Shown: piece by piece, positions 45,984 to 53,724 of the stretch
Layout: every line of letters starts with the position of its first letter
How positions within the stretch are numbered: the first letter of the stretch is position 1
Source of the DNA: Bradyrhizobiaceae bacterium
GTDB lineage: Bacteria > Pseudomonadota > Alphaproteobacteria > Rhizobiales > Xanthobacteraceae
Length of the DNA stretch: 64,000 nt
Assembly (NCBI GenBank): GCA_947481685.1
Contig: CANKHA010000009.1
Span: 1-64,000 of the forward strand
Direction of reading: 5' to 3'
The notes under the pieces: generated by a model
Database searches by the model: none
The model's input: only the letters and a program-made list of their open reading frames with translations
What the model was told of the DNA's origin: nothing
Position numbers and translations under genes: made by a program

Positions 45984-46844
45984 GTGCAAAATACCACCAT
46001 CGACGTTCGTCCTGTCGCTTCTGCCGTTGGCGCCGAAATTCACAATGTGGATCTGACAAATCCCTTGCAGGACCGGACATACCAGGAAATCCGCAACGCC
46101 CTGAACGAGCATGGCGTCATCTTCTTTCGCGACCAGAACCTCACGCCGGCCCAGCATCTGGCTTTCACCGCGCGCTTCGGTGAGGTCGAGCACGACGATT
46201 CGAACTCAATGACCGCGGTGCCCGGTTTTCCGATGATCGGCGAAGTGCGCAAGGAGCCGGAGGCGACCCGCAACATCGGCGGCAACTGGCACAGCGACCA
46301 TTCCTTCGATCCGCTGCCGCCGCTCGGCGCTGTCCTGCTGGCGCGCGAGCTTCCGGAGTATGGCGGCGATACGTTGTTCGCCAGCATGTATGCGGCCTAT
46401 GACGCTTTATCCGACGGCCTCAAGAAAACGCTCGACGGGTTGAACGCGGTGCACAGCAAAACGCAGGCGTTCGTCGCGCTTCCAAAGGACCGGCAGGTCA
46501 GCGCCGAGGAGCATGCAGAGGTGAAACAGAAATTCGCTGCGCGGGAGGCCGTGCATCCGGTTGCGCCCCGGCATCCGGAGAGCGGCCGCCGTGTGCTGTT
46601 CGTCAATCCTAACTACACCGTTCGCTTCGAAGGCTGGACCGATAAAGAGAGCCGGCCGCTTCTGGATTATCTGTTCCAGCACGCACAACGGCCGGAATTC
46701 ACCTATCGCTTCCAGTGGCGCGAGGGCTCGATGGCCTTCTGGGACAACCGGTCGGTCTGGCATTACGCGCTCAACGATTACCACGGCACGCGACGCCTGA
46801 TGCATCGCATCTGCGTCAAGGGCAACGGCTTCGGCAACGGATAG
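45984..46844 (+). CDS. TauD/TfdA family Fe(II)/2-oxoglutarate dioxygenase
   Basis: 286 aa; GTG start with GAGG ahead. Iron ligands H103 and D105 (WHSDHSF) and H260 (VWHYALNDY); the 2-oxoglutarate arginine is R270 or R271 in GTRRLMHR. Typical substrates are taurine, alkylsulfonates, phenoxyacetates and other small acids; none can be chosen from sequence. Divergent from a Bug receptor. Confidence 0.9.
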   Translation: MQNTTIDVRPVASAVGAEIHNVDLTNPLQDRTYQEIRNALNEHGVIFFRDQNLTPAQHLAFTARFGEVEHDDSNSMTAVPGFPMIGEVRKEPEATRNIGGNWHSDHSFDPLPPLGAVLLARELPEYGGDTLFASMYAAYDALSDGLKKTLDGLNAVHSKTQAFVALPKDRQVSAEEHAEVKQKFAAREAVHPVAPRHPESGRRVLFVNPNYTVRFEGWTDKESRPLLDYLFQHAQRPEFTYRFQWREGSMAFWDNRSVWHYALNDYHGTRRLMHRICVKGNGFGNG

Positions 46845-46954
46845 CGTTTCCCGATTTCGGATTCAATTTTCAAACAGCCATAGCTCCGCAGGCCCGGGTT
46901 TTGACGGCGCGGGCTTCGCCGGTCTCATTTTTCCTTCTTCCCCCACATAAGGGG

Positions 46955-47070
46955 AGTGGAGCGCCGAGAAGGCGCATCAACAATTCACGCTGCGCAACCA
47001 AGCTTGCGAGGCCTGCCTGCGCATGCGTGGACATCCTTTTTCAGGATGCCGCGCCTCTCGGCGCTCCACT
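46955..47070. repeat. Mosaic intergenic repeat with 15 bp inverted ends
   Basis: Perfect inverted arms AGTGGAGCGCCGAGA (46955-46969) and TCTCGGCGCTCCACT (47056-47070). The interior holds GCGTGGACATCC...GGATGCC words. It resembles dispersed non-coding elements of Bradyrhizobium-like genomes. Confidence 0.65.
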
Positions 47071-47331
47071 GCGACGGTTTGTCGGTTCGGGACCGTGCTT
47101 CCGGGCGCGGATCGTTGAAGCTTTCGCCTCGTCATCTCCGCACCACTTCCAGCCATTGAAGGCAGCCCCACGTAATTGGAGCGGACGGCGACCCGAACCA
47201 CCCCGGGGATAGCTTGCGAGGCATATCCGCAGGCGCCGCACCAGCCGGCGGCGGGCTTGCCCGCTTCCGGCCCAGTTAAGTCGCTCCACTCAATGACGCC
47301 TCATGAGAGCGCCCCTTAGCGAGCGAGGTGA

Positions 47332-47371
47332 TAGGAACATAATCCTGCAATAAGGCAGGATTATGTTCCTA
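47332..47371. repeat. Perfect 17 bp inverted repeat
   Basis: Arms TAGGAACATAATCCTGC and exact complement, loop AATAAG. AT-rich compared with the surroundings. Not next to a stop codon (nearest gene end is 188 bp away) and without a T-run matching termination, so it may be a protein or recombinase site. Confidence 0.85.
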
Positions 47372-47466
47372 ATTCTGTCGTTGACACACACCCACAAAGT
47401 GTAGTGTTTTCAGCACCTTGGCAGGACCGTTTGCTTTAAGTCTTTGGAATCACTACCGTATAAGCG

Positions 47467-47567
47467 AGCGCTAGGGACCCGACAGTTCGAAGCCATTCCC
47501 TCGGGCATGAGACTCGGCTTGCCCGGTACCGTCGGAAGGCGGTGTAGGCTGTAGGGCCCCTAGCGCT
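47467..47567. other. Nested inverted-repeat element overlapping the DUF3800 gene end
   Basis: Outer arms AGCGCTAGGG (47467-47476) and CCCTAGCGCT (47558-47567); inside, CCGAC/GTCGG and GGGCA/TGCCC pair in the right order. The result is a 101 nt hairpin-like layout. The right arm includes the DUF3800 stop codon. Could be a structured 3' UTR, a small RNA or a DNA hairpin recombination site. Confidence 0.5.
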
Positions 47568-48411
47568 TCTTCTCTCTGTGCAACTGAATGTATCGAGGCG
47601 GCTCATAAGGTGAGCCGTCGCGATGAACAACAGTGAAGCGGCGCAGACTGTATTTCGTTGTTTCAAATGGTTTAAACACTTTGGCCTTGTTCAAAATGTA
47701 GTCGCACATTTCTTTACGGGCCTTATTCGCATCGGGCTGGTCGTAATGACCGTTTAATTTGTAGGCCAGCGCGCCGATGCAAATATCTACGACTTGCAAA
47801 GCTTGGCATCGTTCTGGGTCGTCCCAAGCCAGCCGCCTAAAGGGCCACACTCGGGTGTCACCATGTTTGCGTGCGCCTAAGTTCATGATATCTCGCGCCG
47901 CGCTGAGACTATGCTCTTCGCTTGTAGATCGTCGATCTAGGTAGATGTGGAATAGATTGTCTTTGAATCTCTTTCCAATCTGAGCGGCGCAGAGAAAATA
48001 GATTTCCTTATCAAAGCCTATCTCTATGTTGCCTTCGCCTGTTGCTCTGAGACTTTTTTTAGTGGTGTCCACTACGAGGCAGGATAGATCAACGTGTTTG
48101 TCGGTTTTAAGAAAACCGTGCTTCACCTCAAATCGCCAGAAGGCATCAAAGACCTTTTTATAAGCCTCGATGTTGTAAGCATTGACCTTTGTCCACTTGA
48201 TAACGCGCGGTTCGCCTTTATCGTTGAACGGCGCAATCATGGGGTCTCGCGCGTCGATGATATCTCTTTCAAAAAGCTCGACATGGCTGTGGGGAACGAT
48301 TATTCCGCCGAGCACTAGGTACTGCCATTTCGTTTGGCTGCTTTCATCTATATAAACGTTGCAGAACTTATCTGCTTCGTGTGGCTCCGCTACCCAAGGT
48401 TTTCGAGGCAT
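47560..48411 (-). CDS. DUF3800 domain-containing protein
   Basis: 283 aa from ATG 48411; a TTG at 48426 would add 5 codons, and neither has a clear ribosome site. DUF3800 has an RNase H-like fold; its first acidic motif is seen as CNVYIDESSQ, with later conserved points LYLDRRS-like IYLDRRST and QALQVVDICIGALAYKLNG. The base composition is clearly lower in GC than the neighbours, a sign of acquisition. Members often occur in mobile or defence regions as single genes; biochemical role unknown. Confidence 0.8.
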   Translation of the reverse strand: MPRKPWVAEPHEADKFCNVYIDESSQTKWQYLVLGGIIVPHSHVELFERDIIDARDPMIAPFNDKGEPRVIKWTKVNAYNIEAYKKVFDAFWRFEVKHGFLKTDKHVDLSCLVVDTTKKSLRATGEGNIEIGFDKEIYFLCAAQIGKRFKDNLFHIYLDRRSTSEEHSLSAARDIMNLGARKHGDTRVWPFRRLAWDDPERCQALQVVDICIGALAYKLNGHYDQPDANKARKEMCDYILNKAKVFKPFETTKYSLRRFTVVHRDGSPYEPPRYIQLHREKKR

Positions 48412-48483
48412 GTCCAAAGAATCCAAGGATCAATACGACAAGAAGGAAACGGCTGCTCGTCTGAGAGAGCTGTGGCGCAATAG

Positions 48484-48501
48484 CGACCCCAAAAGGGGTC
48501 G
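48484..48501. terminator. Hairpin upstream of the DUF3800 gene
   Basis: Stem CGACCCC/GGGGTCG, loop AAAA, followed 10 bases on by eight As. A second hairpin CCCCCA/TGGGGG lies at 48533-48550. Both sit between the DUF3800 start and the beta-propeller gene end; on the minus strand they could end nothing upstream except readthrough from the right. Confidence 0.4.
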
Positions 48502-48623
48502 GTAGTCCGCCCAAAAAAAAGTAACTGGGATGCCCCCATCATTGTGGGGGTGTAATGCAAAAGAACGACGACCAAATAAAAAAACGCGACCTTCGCCACG
48601 CTTTTTCATTTCATACCGCTCCC

Positions 48624-49738
48624 CTACCTCACCGGTGCGCCGCTCACGACCTTGAACTTCTGCAGGCGTTTTCCTTCGAACACCTCCGTTGTGTAGACAT
48701 TGCCCTTGGAGTCGATGGCGATGTTGTGCACGCCGAAGAAGAAGCTCGCGCCGCTGCCAATCGTGTCGATGATCTCGCCATCGGAACGCCGCACCAGCCG
48801 CATCTCCTCATTGGTGCCGTCGACCATCAGGAAGAAACTCTGCTCGCGGTCGGCCCACAAATAGAGATCCCAGGCGGAGCCGGATGATTTGGTGTCGGTC
48901 AGGTAGCGCCATTCCTTCACGAAGGTGCCGTCTTTCTGGAACACCTGCACGCGATCGTTGATGCGGTCGCAGACGTAGACCAGCCCGTCGTTGGCGATCT
49001 TCACGCAATGCACCGGATTGGCGAAGTCTTGGGAGGGCGGCGCTTTCGGATCGTATTTGTAGGCGCCCTCGGCGGGGAGGCCGTCGGCCGGAGGCTTGCC
49101 GTAAGCGCCCAGTGCCGCTTGTAGGCGCCGGTCGTCATATCAAACACAATCACGCGGTGGTTGCCGTAACCGTCGGCGACATAAACTTCGTTGGCCGGCT
49201 TGTCGAACCAGACGTCGGCAGGCTTGCCCAGCCGCGTCAGATCCTTGTCGCCGGTGAGCGGCCCGTTCTTGCCGATCTGCATCATGAACTTGCCGTCGTG
49301 GCTGAACTTGAGGATGGCGCCATCCTCCTTGCCGTTGCCGCCGAACCAGACATTGCCGTCGGGATCGATGCGCATGCCGTGTTCCTGCGTCGGCCAGTCA
49401 TAGCCTTCGCCCGGCCCGCCCCAGGCCTGCACCACGTTGCCTTCCGGATCGAACTCGATCACCGCAGGAGCCGGGCGGCAGCACTTGCCGGCGTTGTTGG
49501 CGGCGTTGCTTTCCTGCCGCGACAGGCTGCGCGGGCGCTGCATGATCCAGACATGATCCGTGTCGTCGACGGCAACGCCGGCGACCTGTCCGAGCATCCA
49601 GCTGTTCGGCAATTTCTTCGGCCAGAACGGATCGACCTCGAACTTCGGCGTCTCTGCCGCCGAAGCCATGATCGCGCAGACGAGCAACAATGGCGCTGCG
49701 AGAATCCCGCAACGCAACAAACGCCGTGCCTTTGGCAT
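48624..49738 (-). pseudogene. NHL/six-bladed beta-propeller protein, frameshifted
   Basis: Two overlapping frames together give one secreted protein of about 370 aa. The 5' part (start ATG 49738, GGGAGGGG ahead; signal peptide ending SAAE) runs to ...TGAYKRHW at about 49108; the rest continues in another frame as GAYGKPPADGLP...HCVKIANDGLVYVC to the stop at 48624. A single missing G in the run at about 49108-49110 explains the shift. NHL-type repeats (DPEGNVVQAWG, DPDGNVWFGG, KPANEVYVADGYGNHRV, SKGNVYTTEVF) are intact on both sides. Either a true inactivated gene or a homopolymer sequencing error. Confidence 0.85.
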
Positions 49739-50038
49739 GCGCCCCTCCCTGATGTTTTTTATGGAGGGTATCCTAGGCACCAAATGTCGCAGGGCAAGGC
49801 TGCCGTGTGACACGGCGATTTCACAGTTCGGGCTTGTGGGCGCGCCTCCTATCTCAGTTTAAGCGAGAGGTGGACGAGCGTAGCGAGCCGCGTTCGGCAC
49901 ACGCTGTTCATAACACTCCCAAGACCGCAGCCGGCATGGATCTTCCCTCTAAGCCAATGAAAAACAATAGAAAATACCTATCATCTATTCAGCACGCAAT
50001 TCGTTTTTCAAAAGGCTTTGGAACTTAACCGAAAAGTC

Positions 50039-50067
50039 TTGCACTTTTTTCAATAAGTTCGTATAAG
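50039..50067 (+). promoter_or_regulatory. Sigma-70 promoter of the 50.1 kb gene
   Basis: TTGCAC (50039-50044), 17 bp spacer, TATAAG (50062-50067), in an AT-rich stretch (about 49960-50070) that contrasts with the GC-rich flanks. It lies 30 bp from the next start codon. The 359 bp gap upstream (49739-50097) holds otherwise only a fragment of repeat-like DNA. Confidence 0.75.
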
Positions 50068-50097
50068 GTTTCATTAGCGCCAAAACACGAGGTCGTC

Positions 50098-50736
50098 ATG
50101 ACAAACGTTTTCAAGCGCCCCGAAAAGAAGTCCCGCAAGTCTGAATTGTTCGCATTCGCCGTAAAAGCCTTGGAAGACGCCGGCTACACAGTCGAGCGTA
50201 TCGAACGCGCCGGCAAAGGCAGCGTTCGCAAGATCATCAAGGACGGAAAGAGCCAAGTCGCCACCATCCGCACGTCGCAGGACGCGTGGATCGCCTTTCC
50301 CCGTAACCGGCAGGACACGGGTTGGAAGACCCTGGAAGGAGCCGATGTGGTGGTGGCGGCTTCGGTCGATGACAAGATCAACCCGCGCTACGCCAAAATC
50401 CACCTCATCCCGGCGAAGGAAATGACAGCCCGATTCGATCGCGCGAGAGACAAGAAGCTGAAAGCCGGTCACGTTGTGCCCAAGAACCGCGGCGTATGGT
50501 TGTCGCTCTACAACGAGGAGGCCCAAGAGCCGGTAAACCTCGTGGGGGCGGGTGCCGGACTGAAATTTCCACCTATCGCAACGTTTCCCCTCAACGGCGC
50601 GTTGAGCGCGCTGACACCTGTGCGAAGCATCATGGAGCCGCCGAACGAGCGGTTCACCATCGCTGACGCTAAGCGGAAGCTGTCAGCGTTCTACGGCGTG
50701 CCCGAAGAGGCAATCACCATCAGCATCACCCACTAA
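50098..50736 (+). CDS. Conserved protein of unknown function
   Basis: 212 aa, soluble, basic at the start (KRPEKKSRKS). ATG with GAGG six bases ahead and a strong promoter. An alpha/beta core is suggested by FAVKALEDAGYTVERI, DVVVAASVDDK, AKIHLIPAKEM and GVWLSLYNEEA; the order helix-strand-strand with conserved D, K and E residues is compatible with a restriction-endonuclease-like fold, but I see no convincing PD-(D/E)XK motif. Related proteins occur sporadically in Rhizobiales, often in accessory regions, as I recall. No function assigned. Confidence 0.75.
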   Translation: MTNVFKRPEKKSRKSELFAFAVKALEDAGYTVERIERAGKGSVRKIIKDGKSQVATIRTSQDAWIAFPRNRQDTGWKTLEGADVVVAASVDDKINPRYAKIHLIPAKEMTARFDRARDKKLKAGHVVPKNRGVWLSLYNEEAQEPVNLVGAGAGLKFPPIATFPLNGALSALTPVRSIMEPPNERFTIADAKRKLSAFYGVPEEAITISITH

Positions 50737-50743
50737 ACGAAAA

Positions 50744-50807
50744 CGCTCCTCACCCAAACCCTCTTCCCGTAAGAACGGGAGAGGGAGTAGCGACACTTGG
50801 GCGAGCG
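50744..50807. repeat. Imperfect palindromic repeat, possible terminator
   Basis: Outer CGCTC/GAGCG and inner CCCTCTTCCCGT (50759-50770) / ACGGGAGAGGG (50775-50785) stems. The CCCTC..CCCGT..GGGAGAGGG pattern is a frequent rhizobial intergenic hairpin. It lies 8 bp past the stop of the upstream gene and 29 bp before the convergent mntP stop. Confidence 0.65.
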
Positions 50808-50835
50808 CTGAACACCTCTGCGATGAGCGGAGCGT

Positions 50836-51423
50836 CTAATGCACCAGCTGAACCGCACCGAAGCCGTCGCGGGACAAGTGCTCATAGAGGATCGCCGAGC
50901 CGATCAGGATCAGGCAGAGCCCGCCCAACCGCTCCGCGATCTTTCCCGCACGCAAGCCGATCTGATGCCCGGCCATGATGCCGATCGTCACCATGATGAA
51001 GGTGGCCGCGCCGATCATGCCCGCCACGATCCAGATATCGACGTCGAGGAAAGCCAGGGTGGCGCCCACGGCCATCGCGTCGATGCTGGTGCCGATCGCG
51101 GTGAGGATCAGCACATGCAATTTGTGATGCTCGTGCTGTTCAACCGCTTCTTCCTGAAAGCTCTCGAAGATCATGTGGCCACCGACCAGCGCAAGAATGC
51201 CGAAGGCAATCCAGTGATCGACAGCGGTGATGAAGCTCGATGCCGCGAGACCGATCAGCCAGCCGATCAGCGGCGTGATGGTTTCGATGACACCGAAGAG
51301 TGCACCGATGCGCAGGGCCGTAGTGAAGCGCGGCTTGCGCATCGCAACGCCCTTGCCGATCGCCGCCGCAAAGGCGTCGGTCGACATGCTGAAGGCGAGA
51401 ACGCTGTTCGAGAGGAAGCTCAT
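50836..51423 (-). CDS. mntP: Manganese efflux pump MntP
   Basis: 195 aa from ATG 51423 (MSFLSNSVLAFSMSTDAF), with GGAG five bases ahead. Two homologous halves of three membrane segments each; the repeated motif with Asp in the membrane reads SMSTDAFAAAIGKG and GTSIDAMAVGATLA. A His/Glu-rich loop EEAVEQHEHHK sits between the halves. Exports Mn2+. Preceded by a Mn2+ riboswitch, which fixes the function. Confidence 0.95.
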   Translation of the reverse strand: MSFLSNSVLAFSMSTDAFAAAIGKGVAMRKPRFTTALRIGALFGVIETITPLIGWLIGLAASSFITAVDHWIAFGILALVGGHMIFESFQEEAVEQHEHHKLHVLILTAIGTSIDAMAVGATLAFLDVDIWIVAGMIGAATFIMVTIGIMAGHQIGLRAGKIAERLGGLCLILIGSAILYEHLSRDGFGAVQLVH

Positions 51424-51487
51424 GATCGCTCCGCACCGGCATGCCAAATACATCCTGCCAAGCTGCCGGAATGCGCTTGTGGAATGT

Positions 51488-51578
51488 ATTGGTCTGGCCA
51501 AACGCAGAGCGTCGATTCAACCATGTGCGATGCCGCACAAGTATGTTGGCTGAATCCCGAAGGAGGCTACTCCCCAAT
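51488..51578 (-). ncRNA. yybP-ykoY manganese riboswitch
   Basis: On the minus strand, 91 nt with P1 ATTGG (51578-51574) / CCAAT (51492-51488). Conserved L1 sequence GGGGAGTAG follows P1, and the L3 sequence ACATACTT comes later, flanked by stem ATTCA.CCA / TGG.TGAAT and capped by GTGCG/CGCAC. The 3' side ends GCCAGACC before P1 closes, as in the Rfam family. These two loops form the Mn2+ site. Between aptamer and start, CCGGCA and TGCCGG can pair just ahead of the GGAG site, a likely translation switch. Confidence 0.88.
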
Positions 51579-51616
51579 CACGCGCGGAAAATAAACGGGA
51601 TCGGAAGCGCGCACAA

Positions 51617-51628
51617 CAAACATGTTTG
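51617..51628. promoter_or_regulatory. Candidate operator in the mntP promoter region
   Basis: Perfect 12 bp palindrome CAAACATGTTTG, flanked by further partly symmetric AACA/TGTT. It lies 39 bp upstream of the riboswitch 5' end, where the mntP promoter should be (TTGTTG overlaps it on the minus strand). A Mn- or Fe-sensing regulator could bind here. No direct evidence. Confidence 0.4.
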
Positions 51629-51661
51629 CTGTTGCGAATTAGTACTATTGGCACATCTTGG

Positions 51662-52255
51662 TTATTGGCACATGGCGCGGGTGACGAAGGACTGGATCTC
51701 GCAATCGCCCGGTTCCTGCTTTCCGGAGAGCCAGGCGCGCGCCGGGCACTTTTGCGCAGACTGAATCTCCAAACTTGAACCCGACGCAAAACCTTTGGCT
51801 TTGCACACCACCTCCGCGGCCTTCCGGCAATCGGGCGCGCCGTTTTCCGCCTTCATGCAGCGTTCGCGTCCGTCGATCATTCGTGCATTGGGAAACTTCG
51901 CGATGGCATCCGCCGCGTCTCTTGCGGCGCCCGCCGCATCCCTGGCGGCATCGGACGCGCCCTTGGCCACGCCGCCGGCGCTTTCGCCGAAATTGCCGAG
52001 GCTTTCGCGCGCGCCGTCGACGTTCTGGTTGAACCGTCCGAACGAATCCTTGAACCAGCGGCCCATGCTGTCGAGCATTCCCGGCTGATGTGGCGGCGCC
52101 GCTTCGCCCGCCTGCGAACTCGCGGCGGGTTTTGATTCCTGCGCGATGGCATCGAGGCTCGCAAACAGCAGCATGCCACCCAAGGCGGCGCACAAGGCGG
52201 CAACGCCGATGCGTTTCAGCAAGCCTGTCCGAATTCTTTTCTTACTGCTGATCAT
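51662..52255 (-). CDS. Secreted Cys-rich protein of unknown function
   Basis: 197 aa. Signal peptide/anchor about 15-38 (ending AIAQ). The middle is Ala/Gly/Asp-rich with heptad-like repeats GASDAARDAAGAARDAADAI (about 98-118), a likely coiled coil. The C-terminal domain of about 75 aa has six cysteines (in GRERCMK, PDCRK, VVCKAK, QKCPAR, GDCEI, AMCQ), probably three disulfides. Conserved in Rhizobiales, as I recall; no function known. Confidence 0.65.
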   Translation of the reverse strand: MISSKKRIRTGLLKRIGVAALCAALGGMLLFASLDAIAQESKPAASSQAGEAAPPHQPGMLDSMGRWFKDSFGRFNQNVDGARESLGNFGESAGGVAKGASDAARDAAGAARDAADAIAKFPNARMIDGRERCMKAENGAPDCRKAAEVVCKAKGFASGSSLEIQSAQKCPARAWLSGKQEPGDCEIQSFVTRAMCQ

Positions 52256-52391
52256 GGGCGTTCTGGGCGTTCTGGGCGTTCCGGCGAAGCAAAGGAATTA
52301 CGCCACCGCGTTTCCGCACGCGCCGAAGGTCGGCCGATTCCGTGGCAAATTTGAGGACACTGACGCGCCGGCCGACTCACATGATACATCG

Positions 52392-52440
52392 GCGCATGAT
52401 CTTATCCGAAAACCGGTTCCCACTTTTCGGGATCATGCGC
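52392..52440. repeat. ACCGGT-centred palindromic repeat, copy B
   Basis: GCGCATGATC and CCGAAAA arms around ACCGGTTCCCAC, closing with TTTTCGG GATCATGCGC. It ends exactly at the YqaA gene stop codon (52440) and may serve as its terminator. Confidence 0.85.
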
Positions 52441-53021
52441 TAGAACAAATACATCGTACCGATAATGCCGCCGACCAGAATAACCGCTCCGACGGTCACC
52501 CAGAGGCCGAGCCGCTTTTCCAGCATCTCGCGGGCCTGCGGACCATAACGATTCAGCAGGAACGCCAGCAGGAAGAAGCGCATGCCGCGCGCGACACAGG
52601 ACAGCGCTATGAAAGGTATCAGCGGATAAGCCGCGAAGCCGGAGGCGATTGTGACAATCTTGTAGGGGATCGGCGTCATGCCCTTGAGCAGGATGATCCA
52701 GGCTCCCCATTCGGCATAGGCATGGCGGAAGGCGTCGATTTTGTCGCCATAGCCGTAGAGCTGCATCAGCCACAGCCCGACGGAGTCATAAAGGTAGGCA
52801 CCAATGAAATAGCCGAGCACGCCGCCCGCCACCGATGTCACGGTGCAGAGCGTGGCGTAATAATAGGCGCGATCCGGCCGGGCCAGCGACATCGGGATCA
52901 GCATCACGTCCGGCGGGATGGGAAAGAACGAGCTTTCCACGAAGGACACCACGCCCATGATCCATGAGGCGTAGGGCTTGCCGGCGGCGGCGATGCACCA
53001 GTCATAAAGGCGTCGAAGCAT
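52440..53021 (-). CDS. YqaA/DedA-like membrane protein (VTT domain)
   Basis: 193 aa. Four to five membrane segments with VTT-fold re-entrant motifs FVESSFFPIPPDVMLIP and LLKGMTPIPYKIVTIASG. Proteins of this superfamily scramble or flip lipids (undecaprenyl phosphate for DedA/PopT). For the YqaA branch the substrate is unknown. Confidence 0.88.
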   Translation of the reverse strand: MLRRLYDWCIAAAGKPYASWIMGVVSFVESSFFPIPPDVMLIPMSLARPDRAYYYATLCTVTSVAGGVLGYFIGAYLYDSVGLWLMQLYGYGDKIDAFRHAYAEWGAWIILLKGMTPIPYKIVTIASGFAAYPLIPFIALSCVARGMRFFLLAFLLNRYGPQAREMLEKRLGLWVTVGAVILVGGIIGTMYLF

Positions 53022-53076
53022 GGGGCTGCTTAGCGGCGGGCGGCGGGGATGTCTATGTTCAGACGCGGATAGCGGC

Positions 53077-53493
53077 TCAACGCCGCTTGCGGGACCGGCC
53101 TGCTTCCAGCGGAACCACCTTGCGGCGCGGGGCGCTGGAGACAGGCAGCTTTGCGACTTTCGGCAGCTTCGGGACCTTGTGGAGCTTGGGCAGCTTTTCC
53201 GCGATGCCCATCATCTTCTCGCGCCGCGCCATTTCGTCCCAGACGTCCTGCGGTTGAACGCCCGCGGACACCCAGAGCACGACGAGGTTGTAGATCAGAT
53301 CCGCGCTTTCGCGGGCCACCGCATCGCTATGGCCGTGCATGGCGTCGATCACGACCTCGACGGCTTCCTCCGCCAGCTTCTTGGCCATCTTGGCCCGGCT
53401 GGACCCGAGCAAGCGCGCTGTACGGGAAGTCGAGGGGTCCGAACCGCGGGCCGCGAGAACGGCTTCATGCAGGCGGGTGATCGAATCGCTCAT
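53077..53493 (-). CDS. HisE-like phosphoribosyl-ATP pyrophosphatase with basic tail
   Basis: 138 aa. The first about 100 residues have the all-alpha NTP-PPase motif KKLAEEAVEVVIDAM...ESADLIYNLVVLWV, containing the EExxE..ExxD metal site. The last about 40 residues are unusual: KLPKLHKVPKLPKVAKLP and a basic end RRKVVPLEAGRSRKRR. HisE proper is about 105 aa and usually in the his operon; this stand-alone version with tail is seen in Bradyrhizobium relatives, and whether it acts in histidine synthesis is uncertain. Confidence 0.8.
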   Translation of the reverse strand: MSDSITRLHEAVLAARGSDPSTSRTARLLGSSRAKMAKKLAEEAVEVVIDAMHGHSDAVARESADLIYNLVVLWVSAGVQPQDVWDEMARREKMMGIAEKLPKLHKVPKLPKVAKLPVSSAPRRKVVPLEAGRSRKRR

Positions 53494-53724
53494 GGCGCAC
53501 CATACAGCGAAGTCTGCGAAAAACCGTTAACAGACGTTCATTCGGAGGGCCAAAAGGAGGCCATTAACGTCACGCGCGGCGACTTCTATCCGCGAGCAAA
53601 CAGATCGTCACGATGAAGCCCCTCGATGTTAGCCATGACACCTGCAATTTCCGATTCCAGGCTTGCTCTTTAGGTTGCCATGATCTTTTGTGACATTGGG
53701 CCAAGCGGGGGACGGGAAGGAAGA

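Larger units (their letters stand above)
46845..47559. other. Repeat-rich non-coding region
   Basis: 715 bp without a supportable gene. It contains the mosaic repeat at 46955-47070, a second GC-rich block around 47180-47290 with GGAGCG/CGCTCC ends, the perfect palindrome at 47332-47371 and a nested inverted-repeat element at 47467-47567. Short frames here read through the repeats and carry no domain. A TTGACA at about 47389 (plus) has no good -10 partner. Confidence 0.65.

Noticed and set aside
46956-47289. Small proteins encoded in the repeat region
   Set aside because: All frames simply read the inverted repeats; both strands give similar Arg/Ser-rich translations.
47332-47371. Transposon or insertion-sequence end
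   Set aside because: No transposase, no second copy of the arm at a distance and no target duplication visible.
44608-48600. Integrative island anchored at tRNA-Leu
   Set aside because: No integrase gene and no repeated tRNA 3' end; ordinary chromosomal genes lie between the tRNA and the DUF3800 locus.
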